DNA of 64,000 bases from an uncultured Bacteroidales bacterium (GTDB lineage Bacteria > Bacteroidota > Bacteroidia > Bacteroidales > UBA932), in contig CAKUYQ010000009.1 of assembly GCA_934717185.1 (NCBI GenBank), positions 26,385-90,384 on the forward strand, given 5' to 3'. How positions within the stretch are numbered: the first letter of the stretch is position 1; every line of letters starts with the position of its first letter. A model generated the notes under the pieces. The model was not told the DNA's origin. It was given only the letters and a program-made list of their open reading frames with translations, and made no database searches. The position numbers and the translations under genes were made by a program. Positions 45,238-54,081 of the stretch are shown here, in pieces.

Positions 45238-47829
45238 ATGTTTAAACTTTCAAATCTACTACAGACAATAGGTGTAATAATAGGAGTCCTTTTGGCAACC
45301 ATTGCAAATGCAAATATTCCGGCAACATACAATAAGGGCAATACAATAGGCAACATAAAGCACATAGGCAAAAATTCGGTAACAACAGACCTTAAAGGAA
45401 GGGTCGTAGAGAAAGGGTCAAATACCCCTGTAGGTTATGCCACAATTGCTATTTATACTCCCGACAAAAAACTCATAACCGGAGCTACAACGGAGGATGA
45501 CGGTACTTTTACTATTCCGAACGCTCAATTGATGATAAACAGAGAGGAGATTGGGGGTAAAGAGAGTAAAGAGAGTAAAGAGGGGATGATGATTCTTGAA
45601 GTATCTTTTATTGGATACCACACACTAACTATTCCGTTAACACTAAACGGCAACAGCAGCGAGGAGCTTGGCAAAAGCATAGAGGCTCTCTCGGGCAGAT
45701 TGTCTGCCATTGAGATTGAGCCGGATGCTGAGATGCTTAAAGGTGCAACTGTTACCGCAAAGCGCCCGCTGATTGAGCAGAAGTTAGATAAGGTTGTAAT
45801 GAATGTTAGTGAGAGCGTTTTTGCAAGCACCTCAAACGGAATGGAGATGCTAAAAAAAGCTCCCGGTATTACAGTTGACAAGGATGGGAACATAAAACTT
45901 AACGGACAGGGTGTAGAGATCTGGATAGATGACAGACCATCTAATCTTCAAGGGACAAACCTTGAAACGCTTCTTTCCGCTCTGCAGGGCAGTGCAATAG
46001 AGAAGATAGAGATAATGCAGCACCCATCTGCAAAATATGATGCACAGGGTAGTGCAGGTATTATAAACATTAAGACCAAACGTAGTTTTACCCAAGGACT
46101 ATACGGGAATGTAAATGCAAATTATTCCATAGCCCCATATTCAACCATCTATAACTATTACAATGGTAGCGCGAATGTAAATTATAAGTCGAATAATACA
46201 AACAGTTATGTAATAACATCATATGGCAGAGGAGAGAGTGCCGTGGATTTAAAATCCATGACCCTATTTGGCGATAATTACAGCAACAAGCAGGAATCGG
46301 AATCCAATTTTGTACAAAACGAAAACGCCTTTAATATAAGGATGGGGTCAGATATTAATATTACACAAAAAGATATTATTGGCGGTCTTATTGGTTATTA
46401 CAAGGATAGCGAAAATAACGACACAAAAGATTCATATACAAATTATTACGATCTAACAACCAATAAACTGACATCAAGATCCGCTTCAAATATCCAGATG
46501 CCGGAAAAGAATAACAGATTGGACGCAAATTTGTACTATACTAGGATGTTTGACCAATACAGCAAACTTACAATCAACGCAGACTACAGCTACTATGATA
46601 TGAACAACAAGAACATGAACCAGCTGTTGAGTTATCTTCCTAACGACAACATTACACCCGCAGGTGACACATATTATATGACCAACTTGGACAGATACCT
46701 TAACATCTATGCACTTAAGGCTGACTACAGAATGATGTTGGGAAAGCTTGGAACTTTGGAAACCGGGGCAAAATGGGCAAGAACAACCACATTCAACAAA
46801 CAGTGGCAGAAAGACTCAGTTGGAAGAGAGTTGGTTATCAACCCGCGAAAAGCAAATGACTTTAACTATTATGAGACCGTTTCTGCGGCATATGCATCCG
46901 TTAGCCTGCAACTCAGTGAAAAATGGAGTATGATGGCAGGTCTTAGGGCAGAATACACGTACTCTAAAGGGGATTGGAAGACATCCGGCAAAAAGACAAC
47001 AAAGGATTATTTAGATCTGTTCCCAACCATTTATATTGGTTATCAACCAAATAGTGATTACAGACTTGCCCTATCGTATACAAGGAGATTGCAACGTCCA
47101 TGGTTTAGTGCGCTTAACCCTGCCGAGTTTACCATTGATGCAACAACAATACTTAGAGGTAACCCAAATGTAAACCCGTCATATACAAATAATATAAGTC
47201 TCACATTTGGGTACAAAAGCTGGTTAAACGTATCTCTGTTGGCAAGTATGAATAAAAAGAGCATTAACCAGATAGTTAGTTTTGACGAAACCACAGGCAA
47301 CAAGACTATGACATGGGACAACTGGGGAAGAACAGATTATTTTGGAGGCAATATATCTTTATCTGAAATAACAGTAGTTAAAGATGCTGTATATTTTTCC
47401 GCAAACGCATTCCTGTCATACGTTATAAACAAAGATCTTTCGCAGAACATGAATGAAAGATTCTTTTTCCAGAATTACTATGGCTCCTTGACCTTTATAT
47501 TGCCAAAGGAGTTTAAGTTTGAAGCAAATTGCCATTATCTAGGCAGAAGGCCATACTCAAATATGTATGCAGATAGCAATATATATATGGATTTTGGCGT
47601 TAAGAAAGAGTGCTTTAACAAGAAACTCATCTTCTCTGTAAATGCAACAGATCCGTTCAGACAGAACAAGCAAAATATATCAATGAAAGTAAGCGGAAAG
47701 GAGACATACAGCGTTAAGCAGAATTACTATTCACAAAATTTTAAGTTTGGAGTTACTTGGAGATTTGGAAGCATAAAAGCCCAGAACAGAACCAATGAAC
47801 GAGACGACACCTCCGAAAGGGCAAAATAA
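45238..47829 (+). CDS. TonB-dependent-receptor-like outer membrane protein
   Basis: 863 aa. Signal peptide (~1-22), carboxypeptidase-regulatory-like domain (~50-140), plug (~165-280; IEKIEIMQHPSAKYDAQGSAGIINI) and a long OMP_b-brl_3-type barrel ending in WRFGSIK. Odd: within the N-terminal domain (~100-113) a KES-KES-KEG stretch is encoded by the same GTAAAGAGA units seen in nearby intergenic repeats. No SusD partner. It may belong with the ABC-GntR group, from which it is separated by 118 bp. Confidence 0.85.
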   Translation: MFKLSNLLQTIGVIIGVLLATIANANIPATYNKGNTIGNIKHIGKNSVTTDLKGRVVEKGSNTPVGYATIAIYTPDKKLITGATTEDDGTFTIPNAQLMINREEIGGKESKESKEGMMILEVSFIGYHTLTIPLTLNGNSSEELGKSIEALSGRLSAIEIEPDAEMLKGATVTAKRPLIEQKLDKVVMNVSESVFASTSNGMEMLKKAPGITVDKDGNIKLNGQGVEIWIDDRPSNLQGTNLETLLSALQGSAIEKIEIMQHPSAKYDAQGSAGIINIKTKRSFTQGLYGNVNANYSIAPYSTIYNYYNGSANVNYKSNNTNSYVITSYGRGESAVDLKSMTLFGDNYSNKQESESNFVQNENAFNIRMGSDINITQKDIIGGLIGYYKDSENNDTKDSYTNYYDLTTNKLTSRSASNIQMPEKNNRLDANLYYTRMFDQYSKLTINADYSYYDMNNKNMNQLLSYLPNDNITPAGDTYYMTNLDRYLNIYALKADYRMMLGKLGTLETGAKWARTTTFNKQWQKDSVGRELVINPRKANDFNYYETVSAAYASVSLQLSEKWSMMAGLRAEYTYSKGDWKTSGKKTTKDYLDLFPTIYIGYQPNSDYRLALSYTRRLQRPWFSALNPAEFTIDATTILRGNPNVNPSYTNNISLTFGYKSWLNVSLLASMNKKSINQIVSFDETTGNKTMTWDNWGRTDYFGGNISLSEITVVKDAVYFSANAFLSYVINKDLSQNMNERFFFQNYYGSLTFILPKEFKFEANCHYLGRRPYSNMYADSNIYMDFGVKKECFNKKLIFSVNATDPFRQNKQNISMKVSGKETYSVKQNYYSQNFKFGVTWRFGSIKAQNRTNERDDTSERAK

Positions 47830-47865
47830 CGGCTCAGTTACACAACTAGAATATATAAACCAATT

Positions 47866-47907
47866 CAGGCTCCAATCCCATTATACAGCGATTAGGAGCC
47901 TGTTTTT
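47866..47907 (+). terminator. Terminator of the receptor gene
   Basis: CAGGCTCCAAT pairs with ATTAGGAGCCTG (one bulged A), followed by TTTTT. Confidence 0.8.
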
Positions 47908-47931
47908 ATTTCCAGTTATAATTTTTTTTCG

Positions 47932-48075
47932 CTTCCCGACAAAATTGGCGTTGGCTTTAGCTTTAGCTTTGGCTTTGGTTGATTAAGTTTAAAGTTTATA
48001 GTTAGTTAATCAACATAAACTTCCTTACTTTCTATACCTTCTTTACTCTCTTTACCTTCTTTACACTATAAACTA
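47932..48075. repeat. Composite short-repeat block C
   Basis: Begins with a CTTCCCGACAA word (47932-47942), then GGCGTTGGCTTTAGCTTTAG-type hexamers, TTTATAGTTAGTT units, and a long CTTTAC/CTCTTTACC/TTCTATACC tract ending in ACTATAAACTATACAC. Same ingredients as blocks A and B. Confidence 0.7.
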
Positions 48076-48524
48076 TACACTTTCAACTAAATCAAGGCCA
48101 ACGACAAACGGACTTACAGAAAATTTTCGCTTTCGCGCAACTTTTATTATCTTTGTAGCGAAGGTTTTGGAGAGATGTCTGCACCGTTCCGCCGGAAACC
48201 GTTTTCCACTTAACAGCAAGAAAAAGGCTTGCACACACAGCAGAACAGCAGTAATCTCAACATTCACCACCTGCTCCATATGGGATATACTAAAAGTATA
48301 TAGTTTTAAAGAACAAACTGCAGCAGTGCCAAGGAATGCACTGTGAGCCGGAGCAGAACAATGACGCTATTGATATCTATCTCATAGCAGTAATTAATGC
48401 ACTGTATACAACGTGTTAATCTGTGGCCTTTGTATTACTTAACACGTTTATGATTATTTAGAGCTAAGGAACGTCTTTGGAAACGTTTGGCTTACCTTTT
48501 TTAAACTTAAAATTTATTAGGATT
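48076..48524 (+). promoter_or_regulatory. Promoter and long leader of the RHS-core gene
   Basis: TATCTTTG (48149-48156) with TTTC about 19-20 nt upstream is a fair promoter. It leaves a leader of about 360 nt before the ATG at 48525. No protein frame is convincing there. I see no known riboswitch. Short inverted pieces such as TAAAAGTATATAGTTTTA occur. Confidence 0.4.
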
Positions 48525-49817
48525 ATGAAAAGAGATCTATTTTTGCTACGCAGCATAGCAGTATGTATGCTCATGCTCTTAATGCCTTTCATTTCCATTG
48601 CAGCCGATACCATAAGGGTGAACATCCCGCGTGTTACAGTGACAATGGCAAGAAACTACAATTTCAGCAGTGCCGCCAACTCTGTATATGTTCCCGTGGA
48701 GTTCAACTCTTCCATGAGCGCAGACAAGGTAGCGGACTACATTGAGGAGAGCAATGCATATCTCTTTGACCATTACGGAGAGGATGTGGTGGAGATAAGC
48801 GGTGTATCCGATGACTTTGGCACAATATACTTGGACATCAAGCCAAACACAGGGATAAAACGTGTCCTCCTCATCACAAGCGTCAGCAGTGACAGCAAGG
48901 TCATAACGGTGATACAGGCAGGTGACACTCCCGAGCCTGAACCTGAACCCGAACCTGAGCCTGACGAGAAATTCAACATCCCCGGCAACTGGAAGATGGT
49001 ACGCCACTACACAGACGAGACAGGCAACAGCTATCCGCAGTTTGCAGCCAACCTCTACAAGTACAACGGCAAGGAGCTTCAGACGGTGGGAGGCATTGGC
49101 TTCACAGACTACGGCGCAAGGATGTATGACGACTTCACCGGACGGTGGTTTGTTCCTGACCCATTAGCTGAAAAATACGCCTCCATGTCTCCTTACATGT
49201 ACTGCGGAGGAAATCCTATAATGTATGTTGATACTGATGGGAAAGAACCTAGAATTTTTGTTGAAACAAAAGGTGTCGGTCATGCATTTGTAACAGTTGG
49301 ATCTGGTGATAACACAATAGTTTATACTTACGGAAGATATGGAGAATTAGGGAAAAATAAAAGTTTTGCTAGAAGCACAACTCCTACTGGAGAAGGTATA
49401 TTAATTAGATTATCAGGAGAAAGAGCAAAAGAATTTATAAAAGACCAAATGATAGAGAAAGGTGCGAAAGCTTACGAGTTTAAAGATGGATCTGACGATG
49501 CAGTCATGAAATATTATGATGATTTATTCTATAGTTCAGATAAAATCCCAAAAGTAGGTAAATATGCCGGAGATTCAGACGCTAGAGTTATTAATACCTA
49601 CAATTTATTTAACAATAATTGTGTTACAACGTCTATTGATGGAATAAAGACTGGTTCAAAAGAAAGTATAGATCTTAAATGGCTTATGTGTCCGGATAAT
49701 TTGGAGTTTGTACTTAGCAACAAAGTTGAAAGTGCTAATAGCAATGTCATCACTATTAAATATGAGGATTTGAAAAAAGAGCTAAACCTTAAAAACGGAG
49801 CTGGAGGATCTTGGTAG
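48525..49817 (+). CDS. Secreted short RHS-core protein with a C-terminal toxin-like domain
   Basis: Start set at 48525 (MKRDLFLLRS), giving 430 aa and a clean signal peptide (cut near SIAADT). Then a BACON/Ig-like domain (~25-130), a PEPEPEPEPEPD linker, and an RHS-associated core of only ~70 residues (YKYNGKELQ, YGARMYDDFTGRWFVPDPLAEKYASMSPYMYCGGNPIMYVDTDG). The variable tail (~235-430) has GHAFVTVGSGDN and NNCVTTSIDGI, the order His...Cys of permuted NlpC/P60/LRAT-like papain folds. RHS cores normally end long toxin shells; here nearly the whole shell is absent. Two or three small membrane/lipoproteins follow directly and could be immunity proteins (inference). Confidence 0.65.
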   Translation: MKRDLFLLRSIAVCMLMLLMPFISIAADTIRVNIPRVTVTMARNYNFSSAANSVYVPVEFNSSMSADKVADYIEESNAYLFDHYGEDVVEISGVSDDFGTIYLDIKPNTGIKRVLLITSVSSDSKVITVIQAGDTPEPEPEPEPEPDEKFNIPGNWKMVRHYTDETGNSYPQFAANLYKYNGKELQTVGGIGFTDYGARMYDDFTGRWFVPDPLAEKYASMSPYMYCGGNPIMYVDTDGKEPRIFVETKGVGHAFVTVGSGDNTIVYTYGRYGELGKNKSFARSTTPTGEGILIRLSGERAKEFIKDQMIEKGAKAYEFKDGSDDAVMKYYDDLFYSSDKIPKVGKYAGDSDARVINTYNLFNNNCVTTSIDGIKTGSKESIDLKWLMCPDNLEFVLSNKVESANSNVITIKYEDLKKELNLKNGAGGSW

Positions 49818-49820
49818 TTT

Positions 49821-50096
49821 ATGAAATACAATGCTATACATAAATTTTTAGTGTATATGTTTATAATTATATCATTGGCAATTATTATATATTGCTTGCT
49901 TATTACGCTAAATCTTCAATTGGTTATTAAGTACCATTTTGATGATTGCATTGCACATAAAAACAATATTGACTATTCATATTTGAAAGATTTATTTGTT
50001 GATATGCTACTATATACAAAATTTATCATAGCATATGCAATAATTGGGCTTGCTATATCGTTGCAATTTGTTTTTAAAAAGGAAAAAACTGAGTGA
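49821..50096 (+). CDS. Two-TM small protein, candidate immunity protein
   Basis: 91 aa; ATG 3 bp after the RHS gene stop. TM helices at ~8-30 and ~65-87 with a periplasmic loop between. No family recognised. The tight spacing to a toxin-like gene and the hairpin after it suggest the two form one unit. Confidence 0.5.
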   Translation: MKYNAIHKFLVYMFIIISLAIIIYCLLITLNLQLVIKYHFDDCIAHKNNIDYSYLKDLFVDMLLYTKFIIAYAIIGLAISLQFVFKKEKTE

Positions 50097-50111
50097 CAGC
50101 CAGTTATATTT

Positions 50112-50147
50112 CAAGAGGGTGAATCTGTATTTTGATACACCCTCTTG
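50112..50147 (+). terminator. Terminator hairpin
   Basis: CAAGAGGGTG / CACCCTCTTG perfect 10-bp stem with a 16-nt loop, then a T-containing tract. Confidence 0.7.
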
Positions 50148-50193
50148 CATTTCTATCTTGAATCTTTGCAAAAATTAATTTTAGAAATTAGAT

Positions 50194-50610
50194 ATGAAGA
50201 TTAAATTATTACATTTATTATTATATCCTGTTGCTGTAGTAATTATTTGCATAATATTACTCTTTATATGGTTAATTATGCCATATGACAGGGTATGGGA
50301 AAAGCCTGAAAATGTTCCGGATTCAGCAGTTTGGGTAGGTGGTTGTGATGGTGGAAACTGGATAGAATTAGTAGACATTAAAGAGGATACTATAAGATTT
50401 AGACTTTATAGAGATTGTAATGGGGATTTATTATTGGATGCAGATTTTGTTTATCAGAAAAAAGATGATATACGTCTTACAAGAACAAATTGGGATAAAT
50501 ATCTCGACTATTTTGATGGAGAATCAATTGGTACCAATATTATCAGAGATAACCGCTATTGCCTCTTAATTCCCGTTTTCCCAGCCTATTACCAAGAAAC
50601 AATAGAATAG
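50194..50610 (+). CDS. Single-TM small protein
   Basis: 138 aa. N-terminal TM (~7-30), then a periplasmic part with WVGGCDGGNWIELVDI and CNGDLLLDADFVY. Not recognised. It lies behind a hairpin in the RHS locus and may be an extra immunity-type gene. Confidence 0.5.
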   Translation: MKIKLLHLLLYPVAVVIICIILLFIWLIMPYDRVWEKPENVPDSAVWVGGCDGGNWIELVDIKEDTIRFRLYRDCNGDLLLDADFVYQKKDDIRLTRTNWDKYLDYFDGESIGTNIIRDNRYCLLIPVFPAYYQETIE

Positions 50611-50673
50611 ATGGGACAACTCCTATTTTGTAACATCTATTATGCATAATTCAAAAACTATAACAAATTAGAT

Positions 50674-51099
50674 ATGAGAACATTGTTATTATTATTTATT
50701 GCAAGTATGTTTATTGGGTGTTCTGTTATGAATAACAATTCTCTTTGCAGAGAAGACAAATCAAATAGGACTACTCTGTTTAAAATAAAATCCATAAAGA
50801 ATAAGGGGGAGTTTTATATTATCTATGCAAAAAGAAATGATTCCCTGTTTAAGATTCTTAGTGATCTTGAAGTGAAAGCTATTGGTGAAAAAATTAAAGT
50901 TGGGCGTTATTATGACCTGAAGTTGAAGAAAATTTTTCCTCATGATTCTATATTTGGTATAGCAATAGCTCCTAATGCGGGTATAGTAGGTTTTGATTAT
51001 GGAGAAACAACAATTTATAAAGAAAAAAGATCACACAACATAGTATATGAAGCTAAAAACTTAAATGGATTATATCTTGACAATGATCTAAATAGGTAA
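50674..51099 (+). CDS. Small lipoprotein
   Basis: 141 aa with lipobox FIGC (Cys16). The mature part is short and beta-rich (EFYIIYAKRND; VGRYYDLKLKKIFP). Function unknown. Last plus-strand gene of the RHS locus. Confidence 0.55.
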   Translation: MRTLLLLFIASMFIGCSVMNNNSLCREDKSNRTTLFKIKSIKNKGEFYIIYAKRNDSLFKILSDLEVKAIGEKIKVGRYYDLKLKKIFPHDSIFGIAIAPNAGIVGFDYGETTIYKEKRSHNIVYEAKNLNGLYLDNDLNR

Positions 51100-51137
51100 A
51101 AAACGGCTTAGATGATGATTTTTGCAATATGCAAATA

Positions 51138-51170
51138 ACAAATCGGGCTATTTGATTAAGCCCGATTTGT
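51138..51170. terminator. Bidirectional terminator between the RHS locus and folD
   Basis: ACAAATCGGGCT / AGCCCGATTTGT, perfect 12-bp stem with a 9-nt loop, between convergent genes. Confidence 0.85.
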
Positions 51171-51178
51171 TTATATGG

Positions 51179-52054
51179 CTACTTGTTCATTGAGGCTTTG
51201 ATGGTATTCTCCAAGAGCGAGACTATGGTCATTGGTCCTACTCCACCCGGAACAGGGGTTATCCATGAGCATTTTGGGGCTACGTTGTCGTAATCTACAT
51301 CTCCAACCAAACGATAGCCTGTCTTGCGGGTGTTGTCGGGAAGACGGGTAATACCTACATCTATAACCACAGCTCCCTCTTTAACCATATCTGCCTTTAG
51401 GAAGAGCGGCTGCCCTATTGCGGCAATGATTATGTCTGCTTTAAGGGTGTGTGCCTTAATATCTTTGGTTCTGCTGTGGCACATGGTAACGGTGCAGTCT
51501 GAGAACGGTCCCTTCTGTGATAGCAGATTAGCCATTGGGCGGCCAACTATGTTGCTCCTTCCAAGCACAACGCACTCTTTGCCTTTTGTATCTATGTTGT
51601 AGACCTCCAACAGTTTCATTATTCCGTATGGGGTTGCAGGGAGGAATGTTGGAAGGCCGAGCATCATTTTTCCAACATTCTGTGGGTGAAAGCCATCTAC
51701 GTCCTTCTCAGGCGATATAGCGTTAAGTACCTTGTTTTCATCTATATGCTTTGGCAGAGGTAGCTGGATGATAAGACCGTCTATGTCGTTATCTGCATTG
51801 ACTTTTGCTATAACATCCAACAGCTCTTGCTCTGTAACGGTTGCCTCCATCTTTATAAGGGTGGATTTGAAGCCAACCTGAGCACATGCTTTCTCTTTAT
51901 GTCCAACGTATGTCTGGCTTGCGCCATCTGTTCCTACAAGTATTGCTGCAAGGTGAGGTTGTTTGCCCCCTTTGGCAATAATATCTTTAACCTGCTCTGC
52001 TATCTGAGCCTTGATTTTGTCTGAAGTTGCTTTTCCGTCTAAAATCTGAGTCAT
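51179..52054 (-). CDS. folD: Methylenetetrahydrofolate dehydrogenase/cyclohydrolase
   Basis: 291 aa. FolD signatures: VGTDGASQTYVGHKEKACAQVGF with the catalytic lysine, QLPLPKH, the long VLGRSNIVGRPMANLL motif and a C-terminal DVGITR...PVPGGVGPMT. Interconverts methylene-, methenyl- and formyl-THF. Last gene of the lysA-tetR-ffh-folD run, 20 bp after ffh. A repeated CTTCCCGACAA word encodes LPDN. Confidence 0.95.
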   Translation of the reverse strand: MTQILDGKATSDKIKAQIAEQVKDIIAKGGKQPHLAAILVGTDGASQTYVGHKEKACAQVGFKSTLIKMEATVTEQELLDVIAKVNADNDIDGLIIQLPLPKHIDENKVLNAISPEKDVDGFHPQNVGKMMLGLPTFLPATPYGIMKLLEVYNIDTKGKECVVLGRSNIVGRPMANLLSQKGPFSDCTVTMCHSRTKDIKAHTLKADIIIAAIGQPLFLKADMVKEGAVVIDVGITRLPDNTRKTGYRLVGDVDYDNVAPKCSWITPVPGGVGPMTIVSLLENTIKASMNK

Positions 52055-52074
52055 TATATATTAAATTTAAGGGG

Positions 52075-53412
52075 TTATCTTCTCTTTTTCATGGCTCTCA
52101 TTGCCTTCATGGCTTTCATTGCTCCGCCACCGGCCATCTGCTTCATTACCTTTCTGGTATCCTCAAACTGTTTGAGAAGTCTGTTTACCTCAACTACAGA
52201 TGTACCGCTTCCGTCTGCAATCCTTTTTCTTCTTGATCCGTTAAGAATCTGCGGATTCTCCCTTTCGTACTTTGTCATTGAGAGGATTATGGCCTCAACG
52301 CTTTTGAATGCACTGTTGTCTATCTCTACGTCCCTCAACGCTTTGCCTACTCCTGGAAGCATAGATGCAAGATCCTTTATATTACCCATCTTCTTTATCT
52401 GCTGGATCTGGAGATAGAAATCCCATAGGGTAAACTGGTCTTTAACCAATTTCTTCTGGAGTTTTCTTGCCTCCTCTTCATCGAACTGCTCCTGAGCCTT
52501 TTCTACAAGGGAAACAACGTCTCCCATGCCAAGGATACGGTCTGCAATACGTTTTGGATAGAAAACATCCAACGCCTCCATCTTCTCGCCTGAGCTTACA
52601 AACTTGATTGGTTTATTAACTACAGCCTTAATGGAAAGAGCCGCACCTCCGCGGGTATCACCATCCATCTTTGTAAGTACCACACCATCAAAGTCTAGAA
52701 CCTCGTTAAATGCTCTTGCTGTCTCAACGGCATCTTGTCCTGTCATAGAGTCTACAACAAAGAGTGTCTCAGACGGATTTACTGCCTTCTTGATGTTGGA
52801 GATCTCCTCCATCATCTGCTCGTCTATTGCCAAACGACCGGCTGTATCTATTATTACAAGTGAATAGCCCTCCCTCTTTGCATATTCGATTGCTCTTTTT
52901 GCTATTCCTACCGGATCTTTTACACCTTCTTCTGTATAAACGTAAACGCCAACCTGTTCCCCAAGAACCTTCAACTGCTCTATAGCTGCAGGACGGTAAA
53001 CGTCTCCTGCAACCAACATAACCTTAAGGCCTCTTTTGGTTTTGCAGTTTAATGCCAATTTGCCGGAGAAGGTTGTTTTACCGGAACCTTGAAGACCGGA
53101 TACCAATACTATGCCCGGATTTCCTTTAAGATTTACATCCGATGCTTCGCTTCCCATAAGGGCTGCAAGTTCATCGTGTACGATCTTAACCATCATCTGG
53201 CTTGGTTTTACAGCTTTAAGGACATTCTGCCCTAATGCTTTCTCTTTTACATCATCACAGAATTTTTTTGCTATCTTGTAGCTGACGTCGGCATCCAACA
53301 AAGCTTTTCTAACCTCTTTGAGGGTTTCGGCCACATTGATCTCTGTAATCTTTCCTTCGCCCTTGAGAAGTCTGAAAGAGCCCTCTAATCTATCTATTAA
53401 ATTTTCAAACAT
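52075..53412 (-). CDS. ffh: Signal recognition particle protein Ffh
   Basis: 445 aa. N domain, GTPase G domain (GLQGSGKTT, DTAGRL, TKMDGD) and a methionine-rich M domain ending in a basic tail with many Met/Ala/Lys. Targets membrane proteins co-translationally. Same strand as lysA and tetR. Confidence 0.95.
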   Translation of the reverse strand: MFENLIDRLEGSFRLLKGEGKITEINVAETLKEVRKALLDADVSYKIAKKFCDDVKEKALGQNVLKAVKPSQMMVKIVHDELAALMGSEASDVNLKGNPGIVLVSGLQGSGKTTFSGKLALNCKTKRGLKVMLVAGDVYRPAAIEQLKVLGEQVGVYVYTEEGVKDPVGIAKRAIEYAKREGYSLVIIDTAGRLAIDEQMMEEISNIKKAVNPSETLFVVDSMTGQDAVETARAFNEVLDFDGVVLTKMDGDTRGGAALSIKAVVNKPIKFVSSGEKMEALDVFYPKRIADRILGMGDVVSLVEKAQEQFDEEEARKLQKKLVKDQFTLWDFYLQIQQIKKMGNIKDLASMLPGVGKALRDVEIDNSAFKSVEAIILSMTKYERENPQILNGSRRKRIADGSGTSVVEVNRLLKQFEDTRKVMKQMAGGGAMKAMKAMRAMKKRR

Positions 53413-53472
53413 ATCTGTTATATTTCTTCAATTTCTTTAAAAACAAGCCTCCTTTATTTGTAAACCCCTCGT

Positions 53473-54078
53473 TTACAAAAGAAGTTTTTCAAGTTCCTGC
53501 CTGCCGTTAAGGTTTGTTATGGAGTATAGGTGATACTTTACATGTTCGTAAAAGTATTCTTCATACTCAAAGAGGAATCTGTATTCACCGTCCCATTTAT
53601 AGAATGTCTCTACAACGGATGTATAAAAAAGAGTGACAGCCTCTATGTTTATATCGCCTCTGTATATCCCCTCTCTCATCCCCTTTTCCAAATTCTGCTT
53701 TATAAGGACAGAATAGAAACTGGTTCTGTCTGTATGGTTCTGAAGCGGGAACACCCCTCCTATTTTTGAGATATCTGCAAGGAATTTTTCGCCAAGCTTT
53801 TTAATCTCAGAGCTTACAATCTTGGCTATAAGCAGCATCTGCATAAGGGTTCTTGTCTCTGTCTCAAACTCATGTTTTATCTTTCTCTCAAGGGAGTCGT
53901 AAAAATAGGTTGCTACAGCAGAGTACATATCCTCTTTGCTCCCAAAATTGTTATAGAGCGTCTTCTTGGTAATACCAAGCTCAAAGGCAATACTATCCAT
54001 GCTAAGCCCTAACCCTTTTCTTTTAAAAAGGTTAAAGAGTTGCATGGTATAGTTTGCAGTCTGTCTGACTCTTGTCAT
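53473..54078 (-). CDS. TetR-family transcriptional regulator
   Basis: 201 aa. N-terminal HTH (FELGITKKTLYNNFGSKEDMYSAVATYF) and a helical ligand domain. Its start lies 3 bp after the lysA stop, so the two are co-transcribed; the target is unknown. Confidence 0.85.
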   Translation of the reverse strand: MTRVRQTANYTMQLFNLFKRKGLGLSMDSIAFELGITKKTLYNNFGSKEDMYSAVATYFYDSLERKIKHEFETETRTLMQMLLIAKIVSSEIKKLGEKFLADISKIGGVFPLQNHTDRTSFYSVLIKQNLEKGMREGIYRGDINIEAVTLFYTSVVETFYKWDGEYRFLFEYEEYFYEHVKYHLYSITNLNGRQELEKLLL

Positions 54079-54081
54079 ATA

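Noticed and set aside
47795..47986. Frame ending in (Ala-Leu)n after the second receptor
   Set aside because: The Ala-Leu run is only the GCTTTAG-type hexamer repeat read in frame.
41172..48075. CRISPR array in the repeat blocks
   Set aside because: Units are 6-8 bp, degenerate and contiguous, without unique spacers or cas genes.
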